From positions 57,985-115,152 of the forward strand of contig JAPOYV010000086.1 of assembly GCA_026706385.1 (NCBI GenBank): a DNA stretch of 57,168 nt, written 5' to 3'. The number at the start of each line of letters is the position of its first letter. Positions within the stretch are counted from its first letter, which is position 1. Below, piece after piece: positions 32,726-41,972 of this stretch. The DNA is from Gammaproteobacteria bacterium (GTDB taxonomy: Bacteria; Pseudomonadota; Gammaproteobacteria; Pseudomonadales; Azotimanducaceae). Under the pieces are notes generated by a model. It had not been told where the DNA came from. It made no database searches and worked only from the letters and a program-made list of their open reading frames with translations. The translations under genes were made by a program, and so were the position numbers.

Positions 32726-33796
32726 ATGGCGGGATACAGGAATGGTCGCCGCCCCCGGGCGGCCGCACTCATCTCCGGCGGGCTCGACTCCATGCTCGCC
32801 GCCAAGGTCGTGCTCGACCAGGGCGTCGACGTGGAAGGTGTCAACTTCTTCACCGGCTTCTGCGTGGAGGGGCACACTCACGCCATCCGCAAGCGCGAGC
32901 GCTCGAAGGTCAAGCGCAACAACGCCTTGTGGAGTGCCGAACAGCTCGGCATCAAGCTGCACATCGTGGATGTGATCGACGACTACAAGGACGTGGTGCT
33001 CAACCCGAAGCACGGCTACGGCGCCAATCTCAACCCGTGCCTCGACTGCAAGACGTTCATGGTCAAGAACGCCCTCACCGAGGACCTTGTGACCGATGGC
33101 GAATTCGACTTCGTCATCACCGGCGAAGTCGTCGGCCAACGGCCCATGTCGCAGCGCAGCGATACCATGCCCGTCATCGCGCGGGAGTCGGGCGCCGGTG
33201 ATCGCCTGCTGCGCCCTTTGTCGGCGCGCAACCTACCGCCGACGCTGCCTGAACGCCAAGGCTGGGTCGACCGCAACAAGCTCTACGGCTTCCACGGCCG
33301 CGACCGCAAACCGCAGATCGCCCTCGCCGAACGCTATGGCTTCACCGACTACGCCCAGCCGGCCGGGGGCTGCTGCTTCCTCACCGATCCGCGCTATTCG
33401 CGCAAGCTCAAAGACCTGTGGGACGCCAAGGGCGAGCGCGACTACGAACTCGACGACATCATGCTGCTCAAGGTGGGCCGCCACCTTCGGCCCGCCCCCA
33501 ACTACAAGCTGATCGTGGGCCGCGAAGAGGGCGAGAACAACTTCCTGGCCGGGTATCGGCACCGGTTCCTGCACTTGCGCATGGTCAGCCACGACGGACC
33601 GTTGACGCTCATCGACGGCCGTCCGAACGCCGACCACCTCACGCTGGCCGCGCGCATCGCCGCACGCTATTCGCAAGGCCGCGATGCCGAGGCGGTGCGC
33701 GTCGACGCATGCCACGTCGATGGCGTCACCGAGCAGTTCGTCGTGGCTCCCCTTGCCCCCTGGGAAATCGACCCTCGCTGGCATATCGGCACGTGA
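32726..33796 (+). CDS. PP-loop (ThiI/MnmA-like) thiouridylase with NFACT-R-like C-terminus
   Basis: A 356-residue protein of the MnmA/ThiI-like ATPase group. The PP-loop is SGGLDS (17-22). A CxxC pair, C105 and C108 in NLNPCLDCKTF, and a second pair C216-C217 in PAGGCCFLTD are in places used for sulfur carriage. Residues about 238-320 (KVGRHLRPAPNYKLIVGREE, GPLTLIDGRPNADHLTLAA, RYSQGRDAE) resemble the NFACT-R/DUF814 module found fused to such enzymes. It probably thiolates tRNA. The stop overlaps the GTG start of a TusA-like gene, a possible dedicated sulfur donor. No clear ribosome site precedes the ATG. Confidence 0.82.
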   Translation: MAGYRNGRRPRAAALISGGLDSMLAAKVVLDQGVDVEGVNFFTGFCVEGHTHAIRKRERSKVKRNNALWSAEQLGIKLHIVDVIDDYKDVVLNPKHGYGANLNPCLDCKTFMVKNALTEDLVTDGEFDFVITGEVVGQRPMSQRSDTMPVIARESGAGDRLLRPLSARNLPPTLPERQGWVDRNKLYGFHGRDRKPQIALAERYGFTDYAQPAGGCCFLTDPRYSRKLKDLWDAKGERDYELDDIMLLKVGRHLRPAPNYKLIVGREEGENNFLAGYRHRFLHLRMVSHDGPLTLIDGRPNADHLTLAARIAARYSQGRDAEAVRVDACHVDGVTEQFVVAPLAPWEIDPRWHIGT

Positions 33797-34020
33797 GCGC
33801 CCACCATCTCGACACCTTGGGCTTGCTCTGCCCACTCCCCGTGATCCGAACCCAGGACCGGATCAAGACCTTGGCGTGCGGCGATACGTTGGAGGTCGTC
33901 GCGAGCGACCCCGGCACGCTGCATGACATCCCCGCCTGGTGTCGCGTGCACGGACATGTGCTCCTCGAGTCCGCGCAGCAGGACGACAGGTTCCGGTTCC
34001 TGATCGAGGCAAGACACTAG
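33793..34020 (+). CDS. TusA-like sulfur carrier protein
   Basis: A 75-residue TusA/SirA-family protein: LDTLGLLCPLPVIRTQ carries the CPxP motif with C13, then IKTLACGDTLEVVASDPGTL and a closing strand RFRFLIEARH. Such proteins accept persulfide and pass it to tRNA thiolation or other enzymes. GTG 33793 overlaps the upstream PP-loop gene's stop (GTGA), implying the two act together. A second cysteine is in AWCRVHGH. Confidence 0.9.
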   Translation: MSAHHLDTLGLLCPLPVIRTQDRIKTLACGDTLEVVASDPGTLHDIPAWCRVHGHVLLESAQQDDRFRFLIEARH

Positions 34021-34035
34021 GCCGCTTGTGTGGAG

Positions 34036-34098
34036 AGGTGCACGGGCACCTATGCACCAGATTTGACCACTTCGCCTCCTGTGCACTAATTTAGTGCA
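34036..34098 (+). promoter_or_regulatory. NtrC-like operator upstream of ntrB
   Basis: TGCACTAATTTAGTGCA (34082-34098) is a perfect 17-bp palindrome close to the NtrC consensus TGCACYN5RGTGCA. A half-site TGCACCAGATTTG (34053-34065) and an inverted repeat AGGTGC-ACGG-GCACCT (34036-34051) lie upstream. This matches the autoregulated glnL promoter arrangement in enterics. No sigma54 -24/-12 element was found here. Confidence 0.6.
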
Positions 34099-34179
34099 AT
34101 GTTGGCCGGCTTCCGATGGCTGCGCACCCGCAATGCCCGCCCGGGGCGGCGTGGAACGTTTTTTGCTGGCAAGCCTGCG

Positions 34180-35280
34180 ATGGCCACGTACCGGGACATC
34201 CTGGATCAACTCAACACAGCCGTCGCCGTGGTGGACGCGGCAACCGATGCGTCGTTCCGAATCACCTACCTCAACCAGTCGGGCCAGTCCCTTTTCGGGC
34301 GTAGCGACGCCCGCGTGGTCGGCTTGCCCCTGGTCAAGCTGATTCGCGACGACCACGCCACGCCCGCGGTGTTGAGCAACGTCCTGGCCACCGGACAGCC
34401 GTTCACCAAGCGCGAGGTGCCCCTCTACCTCCCCGACGGGCTGGTGCGCGTCAACTACTCCATCGCGCCGCTGTCGGCGACCGAGTTGCTCGTCGAGTTC
34501 GAGCGCCTCGACCGCTTCATCCGAATCGACCGGGACGAACGCCACGTCACCCTGCAGGACACCATGCGCAAGCTCGCCCGCGGCCTAGCCCACGAAGTCA
34601 AGAATCCCCTCGGGGGGATCCGTGGCGCGGCGCAACTGCTCGCCCGGGAACTCACCCGCAGCGACCAGCGCGAGTACACGTCCGTCATCATGGCGGAGGC
34701 TGACCGGCTCCGGAACCTCGTCGATCGCATACTCGGCCCCAACGGCCGGCTGGCCTTCAAGCCGGTGAACATCCACCATGTCATCGAGCGGGTCATCAAG
34801 GTCCTCGATGCCGAGGCACCGTCGCGGGTCCGGTTCGAACGCGCCTACGATCCGAGCCTGCCGGAAATCGAAGGCGATTTCGAAACCCTCGTGCAGGCGA
34901 CCCTCAACGTGCTGCGCAACGCCGCGTTGGCCCTCGAGAAGGTGGATGACCCGGTCATCCATCTCCACACCCGCGTCCTGCGCCAGTTCACCATAGGCAC
35001 GTTCCGCCACCGACTGGTCGCGAACGTGGAGTTCCGCGACAACGGCCCGGGGGTGCCGGACGACATCGCCGAGGACATCTTCTACCCCATGATCAGCGGT
35101 CGGCCCGGCGGGTCGGGGCTGGGCCTTGCCATCACCCAGACCATCCTTGCCCAGCACAACGGGCTCGTCGAGTGCGAAAGCGAGCCGGGCCGCACCGTGT
35201 TCTCGTTCTACCTACCGATCCGCCAACCCGACGCATGCGCAAAACCGGTCATGGCCTCACTGGAAGCGACCCGTGGCTAA
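34180..35280 (+). CDS. ntrB: nitrogen regulation sensor kinase NtrB (GlnL)
   Basis: A 366-residue soluble histidine kinase/phosphatase that sets the phosphorylation of NtrC under control of PII. An N-terminal PAS domain (about 5-110) includes ITYLNQSGQSLFGRS; the phosphorylated H138 is in RGLAHEVKNPLGG, the N box is NVLRNAALAL and the G box DNGPGVPDD...GGSGLGLAI. ATG 34180 is preferred to ATG 34099 because the earlier one directly abuts a regulatory palindrome with no room for a ribosome site, and 34180 gives the family N-terminus. glnA is not adjacent. Confidence 0.92.
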   Translation: MATYRDILDQLNTAVAVVDAATDASFRITYLNQSGQSLFGRSDARVVGLPLVKLIRDDHATPAVLSNVLATGQPFTKREVPLYLPDGLVRVNYSIAPLSATELLVEFERLDRFIRIDRDERHVTLQDTMRKLARGLAHEVKNPLGGIRGAAQLLARELTRSDQREYTSVIMAEADRLRNLVDRILGPNGRLAFKPVNIHHVIERVIKVLDAEAPSRVRFERAYDPSLPEIEGDFETLVQATLNVLRNAALALEKVDDPVIHLHTRVLRQFTIGTFRHRLVANVEFRDNGPGVPDDIAEDIFYPMISGRPGGSGLGLAITQTILAQHNGLVECESEPGRTVFSFYLPIRQPDACAKPVMASLEATRG

Positions 35281-36673
35281 CGAAAACGTCTGGATCATCG
35301 ACGACGACAGCTCCATCCGTTGGGTGCTGGAACGCGCCCTGTCGCAGGCAGGGTACGACACCGAGTCCTTCGGCGACGCCGAGGACGTGCTCGAGCGCGC
35401 CGACTACGAAGCGCCTGACGCGGTCGTATCCGACATCCGGATGCCGGGCCGCGACGGACTCGAACTGCTGTCGATCCTCTCCGACCGGCACCCCGATCTG
35501 CCGGTAATCATCATGACCGCGCACTCCGATTTGGACAGCGCCGTGGCGGCCTACCAATCCGGGGCCTTCGAGTACCTCCCCAAACCGTTCGACATCGACG
35601 ACGCAGTCGCCACCGTGCAGCGCGCCGTTCTGCGCCGACGCGAGCAGCAGCCCGAGGTGGACACGCCGGCACCGGCGACCGATACCGAGATCATCGGTCA
35701 GGCACCCGCGATGCAGGAGGTTTTCCGCGCCATCGGCCGGCTGGCCCGATCCAACATCACCGTGATGATCGAGGGGGCGTCGGGCACGGGCAAGGAACTC
35801 GTCGCTCGCGCTCTGCACCGCCACAGCCAACGCGCAGGCAATGCCCTCGTGGCGTTGAACATGGCGGCGATCCCGAGCGAACTGATCGAGTCCGAGCTCT
35901 TCGGTCACGAACGGGGCGCATTCACGGGCGCCAAGGACCAACGGGTCGGGCGTTTCGAACAGGCCAACGGCGGTACCCTGTTCTTGGACGAGATCGGCGA
36001 CATGCCGGCCGACGCACAGACGCGGCTTTTGCGCGTGCTCGCCGAGGGGGAGTTCTTCCGCGTCGGCGGCCGCAACAGCGTGCAGGTGGATGTTCGCATC
36101 ATCACCGCTACGCACCGCGACTTGCGCGCGCTGGTTGCCGAAGGGCGATTCCGCGAAGACCTCTACCACCGCTTGAACGTGATCCGCGTGCATGTGCCTA
36201 CTCTCGCGGAACGCCGGTCCGACATCCCGCTCTTGGCCGAATACTTTCTCAAGCAGGCCGCGACCGAACTCGGCGGCGAACGTAAGGTGCTTTTGGCGGA
36301 TACGCTGTCCTATCTGCAGGCGCTCGACTGGCCGGGCAACGTCCGCCAACTGGAGAACACCTGCAACTGGCTGACCGTCATGGCTCCCGGGCGGGAGGTG
36401 CACATTGCCGATCTGCCGGCGGAGCTGCGCGCCGCCGGTTCCCCGGCCGAAGGGGAACGCGATTGGCAGGCGACGCTGGCCGAGTGGGCGCGGCGCGAAC
36501 TGGACGGTGGCCGGGACGCCATTCTCAGCGACGCGCTGCCCGCCTTCGAGACGACGATGATCCGGGTGGCGCTGGAGAAGACCGGTGGCCGTAAGCGCGA
36601 TGCCGCCAACCTGCTAGGCTGGGGACGCAATACGTTGACGCGCAAGCTCGCCGACCTCGGCATCAATGCATGA
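35273..36673 (+). CDS. ntrC: nitrogen regulation response regulator NtrC (GlnG)
   Basis: A 466-residue sigma54 activator. The receiver domain has phospho-acceptor D54 ([12 protein letters not shown]). The AAA+ domain has Walker A GASGTGKE (168-175), the sigma54-contacting GAFTGA (215-220), Walker [14 protein letters not shown] (233-245) and [19 protein letters not shown]. The C-terminal Fis-type helix-turn-helix is [23 protein letters not shown] 35273 overlaps the ntrB stop by 8 nt. It would activate nitrogen-assimilation genes and act on the palindrome before ntrB. Confidence 0.96.
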   Translation: MANENVWIIDDDSSIRWVLERALSQAGYDTESFGDAEDVLERADYEAPDAVVSDIRMPGRDGLELLSILSDRHPDLPVIIMTAHSDLDSAVAAYQSGAFEYLPKPFDIDDAVATVQRAVLRRREQQPEVDTPAPATDTEIIGQAPAMQEVFRAIGRLARSNITVMIEGASGTGKELVARALHRHSQRAGNALVALNMAAIPSELIESELFGHERGAFTGAKDQRVGRFEQANGGTLFLDEIGDMPADAQTRLLRVLAEGEFFRVGGRNSVQVDVRIITATHRDLRALVAEGRFREDLYHRLNVIRVHVPTLAERRSDIPLLAEYFLKQAATELGGERKVLLADTLSYLQALDWPGNVRQLENTCNWLTVMAPGREVHIADLPAELRAAGSPAEGERDWQATLAEWARRELDGGRDAILSDALPAFETTMIRVALEKTGGRKRDAANLLGWGRNTLTRKLADLGINA

Positions 36674-37169
36674 CCTCGTCATCGGGCTTTTCGAGCCCGA
36701 AATCCCCCCGAACACCGGCAGCATCATGCGCATCGCGGCCAACACGGGAGCCCGCCTCGCGCTCATCGAGCCGCTCAACTTCGAAATGACCGACACCCGG
36801 TTGCGACGCGCCGGCTTGGACTACCGGGATCTCGCGACCACCACCGTCTACCCGGACTTCGACACCTTTCAGCGGGCCGTCGAAGGGCGCCGGTTGCTAG
36901 CGTTCTCAACTCGAGGCACGCGCCGCTACGACCAGGTCGATTTCCTTCCCGACGACGCCCTTCTGTTCGGGCCGGAAAGCCGTGGTCTGCCCGACGACCT
37001 CCTCGGCACCTTCCCGGCAGCGCATCGCCTGCGCATTCCGATGCGCGCCGAGTCGCGGAGCCTGAACCTCGCCAACGCGGTTTCCGTGGTCGTCTACGAG
37101 GCCTGGCGACAACTCGGCTTCGACGGTGCCGCGAGCCGAGACGGAGCCCAGCCGGCGCGGGGGGACTAG
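36666..37169 (+). CDS. trmL: tRNA (cytidine/uridine-2'-O)-methyltransferase TrmL
   Basis: A 167-residue SPOUT methyltransferase that methylates the wobble ribose of leucine tRNAs. Motif 1 [20 protein letters not shown] (8-27), motif 2 [15 protein letters not shown] and motif 3 [20 protein letters not shown] form the trefoil knot with bound S-adenosylmethionine. ATG 36666 overlaps ntrC by 8 nt. Its stop overlaps the convergent secB stop (CTAG shared). Confidence 0.95.
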   Translation: MHDLVIGLFEPEIPPNTGSIMRIAANTGARLALIEPLNFEMTDTRLRRAGLDYRDLATTTVYPDFDTFQRAVEGRRLLAFSTRGTRRYDQVDFLPDDALLFGPESRGLPDDLLGTFPAAHRLRIPMRAESRSLNLANAVSVVVYEAWRQLGFDGAASRDGAQPARGD

Positions 37170-37660
37170 TTGACGAAGCTGTCGGGGGAGCGTTCCTCGC
37201 GCTCGGCCGCGCGACGCTTCGCCTCGGCATAGAGCGCGTCGAAGTTCATCGGCGCGAGCATGAGTGGCGGGAACGTGCCTTTCGTCACAAGGGCATCGAC
37301 CGTCTCGCGGGCGTACGGGAACAGGGCGGTTGGGCAGGCGGTGGCGAGGACCTGCTCGGTGAGCACGGCGTCCATGTTCTCGAGTCGGAAGATCCCGGCC
37401 TGCTGCAATTCGACGATCATGGCCGCTTCCCCGTCAATGCGCGCCTCGATCGTCAGCGTGAGAACGACCTCGTGGCGCTGGGCATCGAGCGCATTGCTGC
37501 GCGTATTGATGTCCATGTGGACCTCGGGTTTCCACTCGGTCCCGAAGATCCCCGGCGACTTCGGCGACTCGAACGACACGTCCCTGACGTAGACGCGCTC
37601 GATGGCCAGTTGCGGGGCGCGAGGCGCCGCGCCTGGGTCCGGGAAGCTCTCCTCGGCCAT
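37166..37660 (-). CDS. secB: protein-export chaperone SecB
   Basis: A 164-residue tetrameric chaperone delivering preproteins to SecA. Core motifs are [53 protein letters not shown] and [20 protein letters not shown] with [20 protein letters not shown] 37660 gives the family length. A rhodanese gene lies 7 bp upstream; the glutaredoxin gene often between them is absent. Confidence 0.97.
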   Translation of the reverse strand: MAEESFPDPGAAPRAPQLAIERVYVRDVSFESPKSPGIFGTEWKPEVHMDINTRSNALDAQRHEVVLTLTIEARIDGEAAMIVELQQAGIFRLENMDAVLTEQVLATACPTALFPYARETVDALVTKGTFPPLMLAPMNFDALYAEAKRRAAEREERSPDSFVN

Positions 37661-37667
37661 GCTTAGG

Positions 37668-38099
37668 TCAGCCCTTTGCCCGCCGGCCCTTGACCACCGG
37701 CATGTTCTGGTTGCGCCACTCCGTGACCCCACCTTTCAAGCGCGACACGTTCTCGAAGCCGGCCTTGCGCAGGACCGTGCCGGCCGCACCGGCGTGCTGA
37801 CCCATCTTGCAGGCCAGCACGACGGGCTTGTCCTTGTACTTGGTGAGTTCCGCGACCCGGCCGGCGATGGACCCGTGGGGGACGTTGATGGCGTCGACGA
37901 TGTGGCCTTGCGAGTATTCGGCCGGATCACGCACGTCGATTACGACCGCTTTGTCGTTGTTGACCATGTTGACCAGTTCCTGTGGCGTGACCGAACGGCC
38001 GCCGCGCGCCACCTCGTTGCGCACGAACAACGCGAACACCAGCACGAATGCGCCAACCAGGATCGGGTGGTTCCCGACGAACTCGAACAGCTGCTCCAT
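37668..38099 (-). CDS. membrane-anchored rhodanese-like protein (YibN-like)
   Basis: A 143-residue protein with an N-terminal membrane helix (about 11-28, HPILVGAFVLVFALFVRNEV) and a rhodanese domain (about 38-138). The active-site loop is LACKMGQHAG with C97, and VVIDVRDPAEYSQGHIVDAIN is the CDC25/rhodanese signature. It is the first gene before secB, as in other gammaproteobacteria, where YibN has been linked to the Sec machinery. Confidence 0.93.
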   Translation of the reverse strand: MEQLFEFVGNHPILVGAFVLVFALFVRNEVARGGRSVTPQELVNMVNNDKAVVIDVRDPAEYSQGHIVDAINVPHGSIAGRVAELTKYKDKPVVLACKMGQHAGAAGTVLRKAGFENVSRLKGGVTEWRNQNMPVVKGRRAKG

Positions 38100-38491
38100 G
38101 GCGGGCGGGATTATAGGCTAGGCGAGTCGCCTTACGGCGACTCGTGGCGTCACAGTACTCGACTCAAGTGTCAAGATGCGCCGCGCTCAAGGCATCTAAC
38201 GGTACGCTGTAAGCGCGGCGGGAGCCGGGCCGTTGCAAGACGCACATGGGTCATGTGAGTTCCGCGCCTATTTGCCAGAACGCGGGGAGCGACCCCGCGC
38301 CCCTGTGGTGGCTGTTTTATTCAGCGGGCGACCCGGCAACGCGACGCCGCACTTGCACGCTGTTGCACAACGCTCAAGCCAATCCTGACGCATAGCCCGC
38401 CAACGCGCAAGTGGGCAGTGGGTGCGTCTGCCCATGTTGGCGGGCACAATAGCCGCTGCTTGAGGCGATCCCGGACCACAACCTGTAACCC
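38100..38491. other. 392-bp noncoding divergent region with two hairpins
   Basis: Between the rhodanese and gpmI genes, read in opposite directions. A 9-bp stem CGAGTCGCC-TTAC-GGCGACTCG (38123-38144) lies in the expected leader of the rhodanese/secB transcript, and CGCGGGG-AGCGA-CCCCGCG (38281-38299) lies mid-way, followed 15-20 nt later by TGTTTTATT. No convincing -35/-10 pair or open frame was seen. A small RNA cannot be excluded. Confidence 0.5.
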
Positions 38492-40066
38492 ATGCGTAAA
38501 CGCCCGACCCTGCTGGTGATCCTCGACGGTTGGGGCTTGCGCGACGAGGTCGCGTACAACGCCATCGCGCAAGCCCGAACCCCGGTGTGGGATGCGCTGT
38601 GGTCCGGGGCACCCGCCACGAAGCTGTCCGCATCCGGGTTGGACGTCGGGCTGCCAGCCGGACAGATGGGCAACTCCGAGGTCGGCCACATGAGCATCGG
38701 GGCGGGACGCGCGGTTCCACAAGACCTCACGAGGATTGACCAGGCGATCGCCAGCGGCACCTTGGCGAGCAATCCGGGGCTGCGCGAGATCATCGACTCA
38801 GGCGCCGCCACGCTGCATGTACTCGGGCTGCTCTCGCCCGGGGGCGTACACAGCCACGAAGAGCACATCGCACAGGTGCTCGCGACGTTGAGTGAACGGT
38901 CATCGATGCGGATCAGGCTGCACGCCTTTCTCGATGGCCGCGACATGCCGCCGAAGAGCGCCATCGCCTCCCTCCGTCGTTTCGAAGAGGGTTTCCCCGG
39001 GGTTCTCGCATCCATTGCCGGCCGCTACTTCGCCATGGATCGCGACCAACGCTGGGACCGGACGGAACGGGCGTACAACCTGCTCGTGCACGGCCAGGCT
39101 CCGTACCACTACGACACCGCGGTGGCTGCGCTCGAGGCCGCCTACGAGCGCGGCGAGTCCGACGAATTCGTGCAACCGAGCGCCGTGCACGCGGCATCGC
39201 AACAGCCCGCGACGCTCGCGCCCGGCGATGCCGGGCTCTTCATGAATTTCCGCGCCGACCGCGCCCGCCAGTTGACGCGGGCCCTGCTCGCGGACGACTT
39301 CGACGACTTTCCGCGCCGCAAGCGCGTACCGCTGGCCGCTTTCGCCACCCTCACCAGGTATGCCGACGACATCGACGCGCCGGCCCTGTTCGGCCCGCTG
39401 GATCTCAAGGACACGCTCGGCGAAATCCTCGCCCGACGCGGCAAGAGCCAGTTACGCCTCGCCGAGACGGAGAAATACGCCCACGTCACGTATTTCTTCT
39501 CCGGTGGTCGAGAGCAGCCCTTCGTTGGCGAGGATCGCATCCTGGTGCCGTCGCCCAAGGTCGCCACATACGACCTCGCGCCCGCCATGAGCGCCCACGC
39601 CGTAACGGACCGACTGTCCGACGCGCTGCATGCCGGGCGCCACGACTTCATCGTCTGCAACTACGCCAACGGCGACATGGTCGGCCACAGCGGGGACTTC
39701 GATGCTGCCGTCAAGGCCGTGGAAGTCGTCGACGCTTGCCTCGGCCGGATCACGGCCGGCGTTGCGGCGGTCGGCGCGCAGTGCTTGATCACGGCCGACC
39801 ACGGCAACGTCGAGCGCATGCGCGAGCCCTTGAGCGGCGACCCGCACACGGCGCACACGACCGACGCGGTGCCGTTGGTCTACGTCGGTCCAGCAGCGTT
39901 GGATCTGCACCCCGGAACGCTCGCGGACGTTGCCCCGACACTGCTCGAACTGATGGGGATCTCTCCGCCTGCGGCCATGACCGGGCGGTCGTTGGTCGTC
40001 GCCGACCGCACCGAAGACAGCCGACAGAAAGACAGGGCTGCCGTAGCCGCAAGCCACGAGCCGTGA
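38492..40066 (+). CDS. gpmI: 2,3-bisphosphoglycerate-independent phosphoglycerate mutase
   Basis: A 524-residue Mn-dependent mutase converting 3- to 2-phosphoglycerate in glycolysis. The alkaline-phosphatase-like metal site begins LLVILDGWGLR; catalytic S62 is in GQMGNSEVGHMSIGAGR. Further landmarks: HAFLDGRDMPPKSA, GRYFAMDRDQRWDRTE, NFRADRARQL, EKYAHVTYFFSGG and CNYANGDMVGHSGD, ITADHGNVERM. Length and order are normal. envC follows 10 bp downstream, the usual gammaproteobacterial order. Confidence 0.98.
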   Translation: MRKRPTLLVILDGWGLRDEVAYNAIAQARTPVWDALWSGAPATKLSASGLDVGLPAGQMGNSEVGHMSIGAGRAVPQDLTRIDQAIASGTLASNPGLREIIDSGAATLHVLGLLSPGGVHSHEEHIAQVLATLSERSSMRIRLHAFLDGRDMPPKSAIASLRRFEEGFPGVLASIAGRYFAMDRDQRWDRTERAYNLLVHGQAPYHYDTAVAALEAAYERGESDEFVQPSAVHAASQQPATLAPGDAGLFMNFRADRARQLTRALLADDFDDFPRRKRVPLAAFATLTRYADDIDAPALFGPLDLKDTLGEILARRGKSQLRLAETEKYAHVTYFFSGGREQPFVGEDRILVPSPKVATYDLAPAMSAHAVTDRLSDALHAGRHDFIVCNYANGDMVGHSGDFDAAVKAVEVVDACLGRITAGVAAVGAQCLITADHGNVERMREPLSGDPHTAHTTDAVPLVYVGPAALDLHPGTLADVAPTLLELMGISPPAAMTGRSLVVADRTEDSRQKDRAAVAASHEP

Positions 40067-40076
40067 CCGGGTCCGG

Positions 40077-41258
40077 ATGATCGTGACCACGGCTGATCGG
40101 ACCAGGCGGCGGGCGCGCTTGGCTGTAGCCGCGGGCATCACGGCGGCCGCTGTGCTCGGGCTCGCCGCCGAGGACGGTCGCGACACCCGGACGGGCCAGG
40201 GCGAACTCGAAGCCGTTGTCGAGCGCTTGAACGCCATGGATCAGTGGCTGGCCCAGGCCGATGAGCATCTGGCCAGCCAGCAGCGCGCGTTGGATGCTAC
40301 CGACCTTCGGATCGCCGATCACGCCCGTCGCGTTCGGACCTTGCGATCCGAGGTCGCCGACCTCGAGGCGGTGCAGCAGCGGAACGTCGCCGAACGCGAT
40401 CGCTTGGCGGCCGAAAGCGTCCGGCTTGCTACTCGCCTCGCCGGGCACTTGCGCATGGCTTGGCGCCTGTCCGGGCGGGACGTGGTCAAACAGGTTTTGA
40501 ACCAGGAGAGACCGGCCGATGCCGAACGTCTGATGCGCTACCACGGATTGCTGGCCGAGGCCCGCTCGACCGATCTGGCGGCGCTGAAGGATTCCCAGGT
40601 CGCGCTCACCGACAGCGACGCGCGGCTCGCCGATGAACGCGAAGCGCTCACCGTTGCCCAAGCCGCCCTGGACGAAGGCCGCGGGACACTGCTTGACGAG
40701 AGGCGCGAGCAGCGACGACTCCTCGCCGGTTTCAAGTCCGAGGTACTCGTCAAGCGGCGCGAGCGCGATACGCTTGCGGCCGACCGGAAACGGCTCGAGG
40801 CGCTGCTCCGGGAGGTCGCCCGCCAAACGGCGCTCCCAGCCGGCGCACGACACGACCAGGGCATCCTGCTGTGGCCGGTACCCGGACGCCTCGTTCATCG
40901 CTTCGACGATTCCCGGGCGGGCGGCCGGATGCGCTGGCAAGGCGTCTATCTCAGCGCGCCACTCGGCACGAACGTCGTCGCCGTCGCCTCGGGTACGGTG
41001 GCCTTTGCCGACTGGCTGCGTGGCTTCGGCATGCTGGCCATCATCGACCACGGCAATGCTACGATGTCGCTGTACGGCCACGCCGACACGCTCTACAAGA
41101 AGGCTGGCGATCGCGTGGAAGGCGGCGAACCGATCGCCTCGGTCGGCCAGAGCGGCAGCGTCAACGAGGTCGGCGTTTACTTCGAGATCCGCCGAGACGG
41201 CGTGCCGGTCGATCCCCAAGCGTGGCTGCAGACACGGCCTGGGGAGGCGACGCCGTAG
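40077..41258 (+). CDS. envC: murein hydrolase activator EnvC-like protein
   Basis: A 393-residue periplasmic protein: N-terminal signal segment (about 12-32), a long coiled coil (about 40-260) and a degenerate M23/LytM domain (about 268-388, WPVPGRLVHRFDD...MSLYGHADTLYKK...GVYFEIRRDGVPVDPQAWL). The catalytic HxH becomes VYFE, as in E. coli EnvC, so it should activate amidases at the septum rather than cut peptidoglycan itself. FtsEX is not in the window. Confidence 0.9.
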   Translation: MIVTTADRTRRRARLAVAAGITAAAVLGLAAEDGRDTRTGQGELEAVVERLNAMDQWLAQADEHLASQQRALDATDLRIADHARRVRTLRSEVADLEAVQQRNVAERDRLAAESVRLATRLAGHLRMAWRLSGRDVVKQVLNQERPADAERLMRYHGLLAEARSTDLAALKDSQVALTDSDARLADEREALTVAQAALDEGRGTLLDERREQRRLLAGFKSEVLVKRRERDTLAADRKRLEALLREVARQTALPAGARHDQGILLWPVPGRLVHRFDDSRAGGRMRWQGVYLSAPLGTNVVAVASGTVAFADWLRGFGMLAIIDHGNATMSLYGHADTLYKKAGDRVEGGEPIASVGQSGSVNEVGVYFEIRRDGVPVDPQAWLQTRPGEATP

Positions 41259-41291
41259 GCGAGCCGCGTCGGCAAAGCGAGGCGAGGGCCA

Positions 41292-41972
41292 ATGCTGAGC
41301 AACCTGTTCCCAGGCATTTGCGTGCTGTGCCGACGGCGGTCCCGGCGCACGATCGATCTGTGCTCGTCGTGCGAACAGGCCTTCGAGCGCAACGAACAGG
41401 TCTGCCATGTGTGCGCTGCGCCTCTCCCGGGAGGCGAGCGGGTATGCGGTCGATGCATCGCAATACCGCCGCCGTGGACCCACACCCTCGCCCCGTTCAC
41501 CTATGCCCAGCCGTTGACCGGCGTCATCGAAGGGCTGAAGTCCGGCAACGGCCTGCGACAAGCGCGGATTCTCGGTGCGCTGCTTTCGGCGTCCGCCGAA
41601 GCGGCGTACGCGCCGGATGAGTTGCCGGATGCGCTCGTCCCCGTGCCGCTGACCCGTCGGCGTCTCCGCCAGCGCGGCTTCAACCAGGCCGCGCTGCTCG
41701 CCCGGTCGACCGCGCGCCGGCTCGGACTGCCGAGTCTGTCCCGTCATTTGGCGCGCATCCGCAACACGCCGCCGCAACGGTCCTTGCCGCGCAGCGCGCG
41801 GCTGACCAACGTCCGGGCGGCTTTCGCGGTCAAGCGCCCCATCGCCTACCGGCGCGTGGCTTTGGTGGACGACGTGTCCACGACCGGCGCAACGGCGCAC
41901 GCGGCGAGCACGGCGCTGCTCGCCGGCGGCGCCGAGGAGGTCCACGTCTGGGTGGCCGCGAAGGCCGTGTGA
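41292..41972 (+). CDS. comF: ComF-family phosphoribosyltransferase-like protein
   Basis: A 226-residue ComF/GntX-type protein tied to DNA uptake or use of external DNA. The N-terminus has paired zinc cysteines (CVLC, CSSC, CHVC, CGRC); the phosphoribosyltransferase-like part has LVPVPLTRRRLRQRGFNQA and the PRPP loop VALVDDVSTTGATAHA. It overlaps modA by one base, an operon link without obvious functional meaning. Confidence 0.9.
   Translation: MLSNLFPGICVLCRRRSRRTIDLCSSCEQAFERNEQVCHVCAAPLPGGERVCGRCIAIPPPWTHTLAPFTYAQPLTGVIEGLKSGNGLRQARILGALLSASAEAAYAPDELPDALVPVPLTRRRLRQRGFNQAALLARSTARRLGLPSLSRHLARIRNTPPQRSLPRSARLTNVRAAFAVKRPIAYRRVALVDDVSTTGATAHAASTALLAGGAEEVHVWVAAKAV

Noticed and set aside
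36666-37169. Frameshift at the ntrC/trmL junction
   Set aside because: The 8-nt overlap is a normal coupled start; both proteins are complete.
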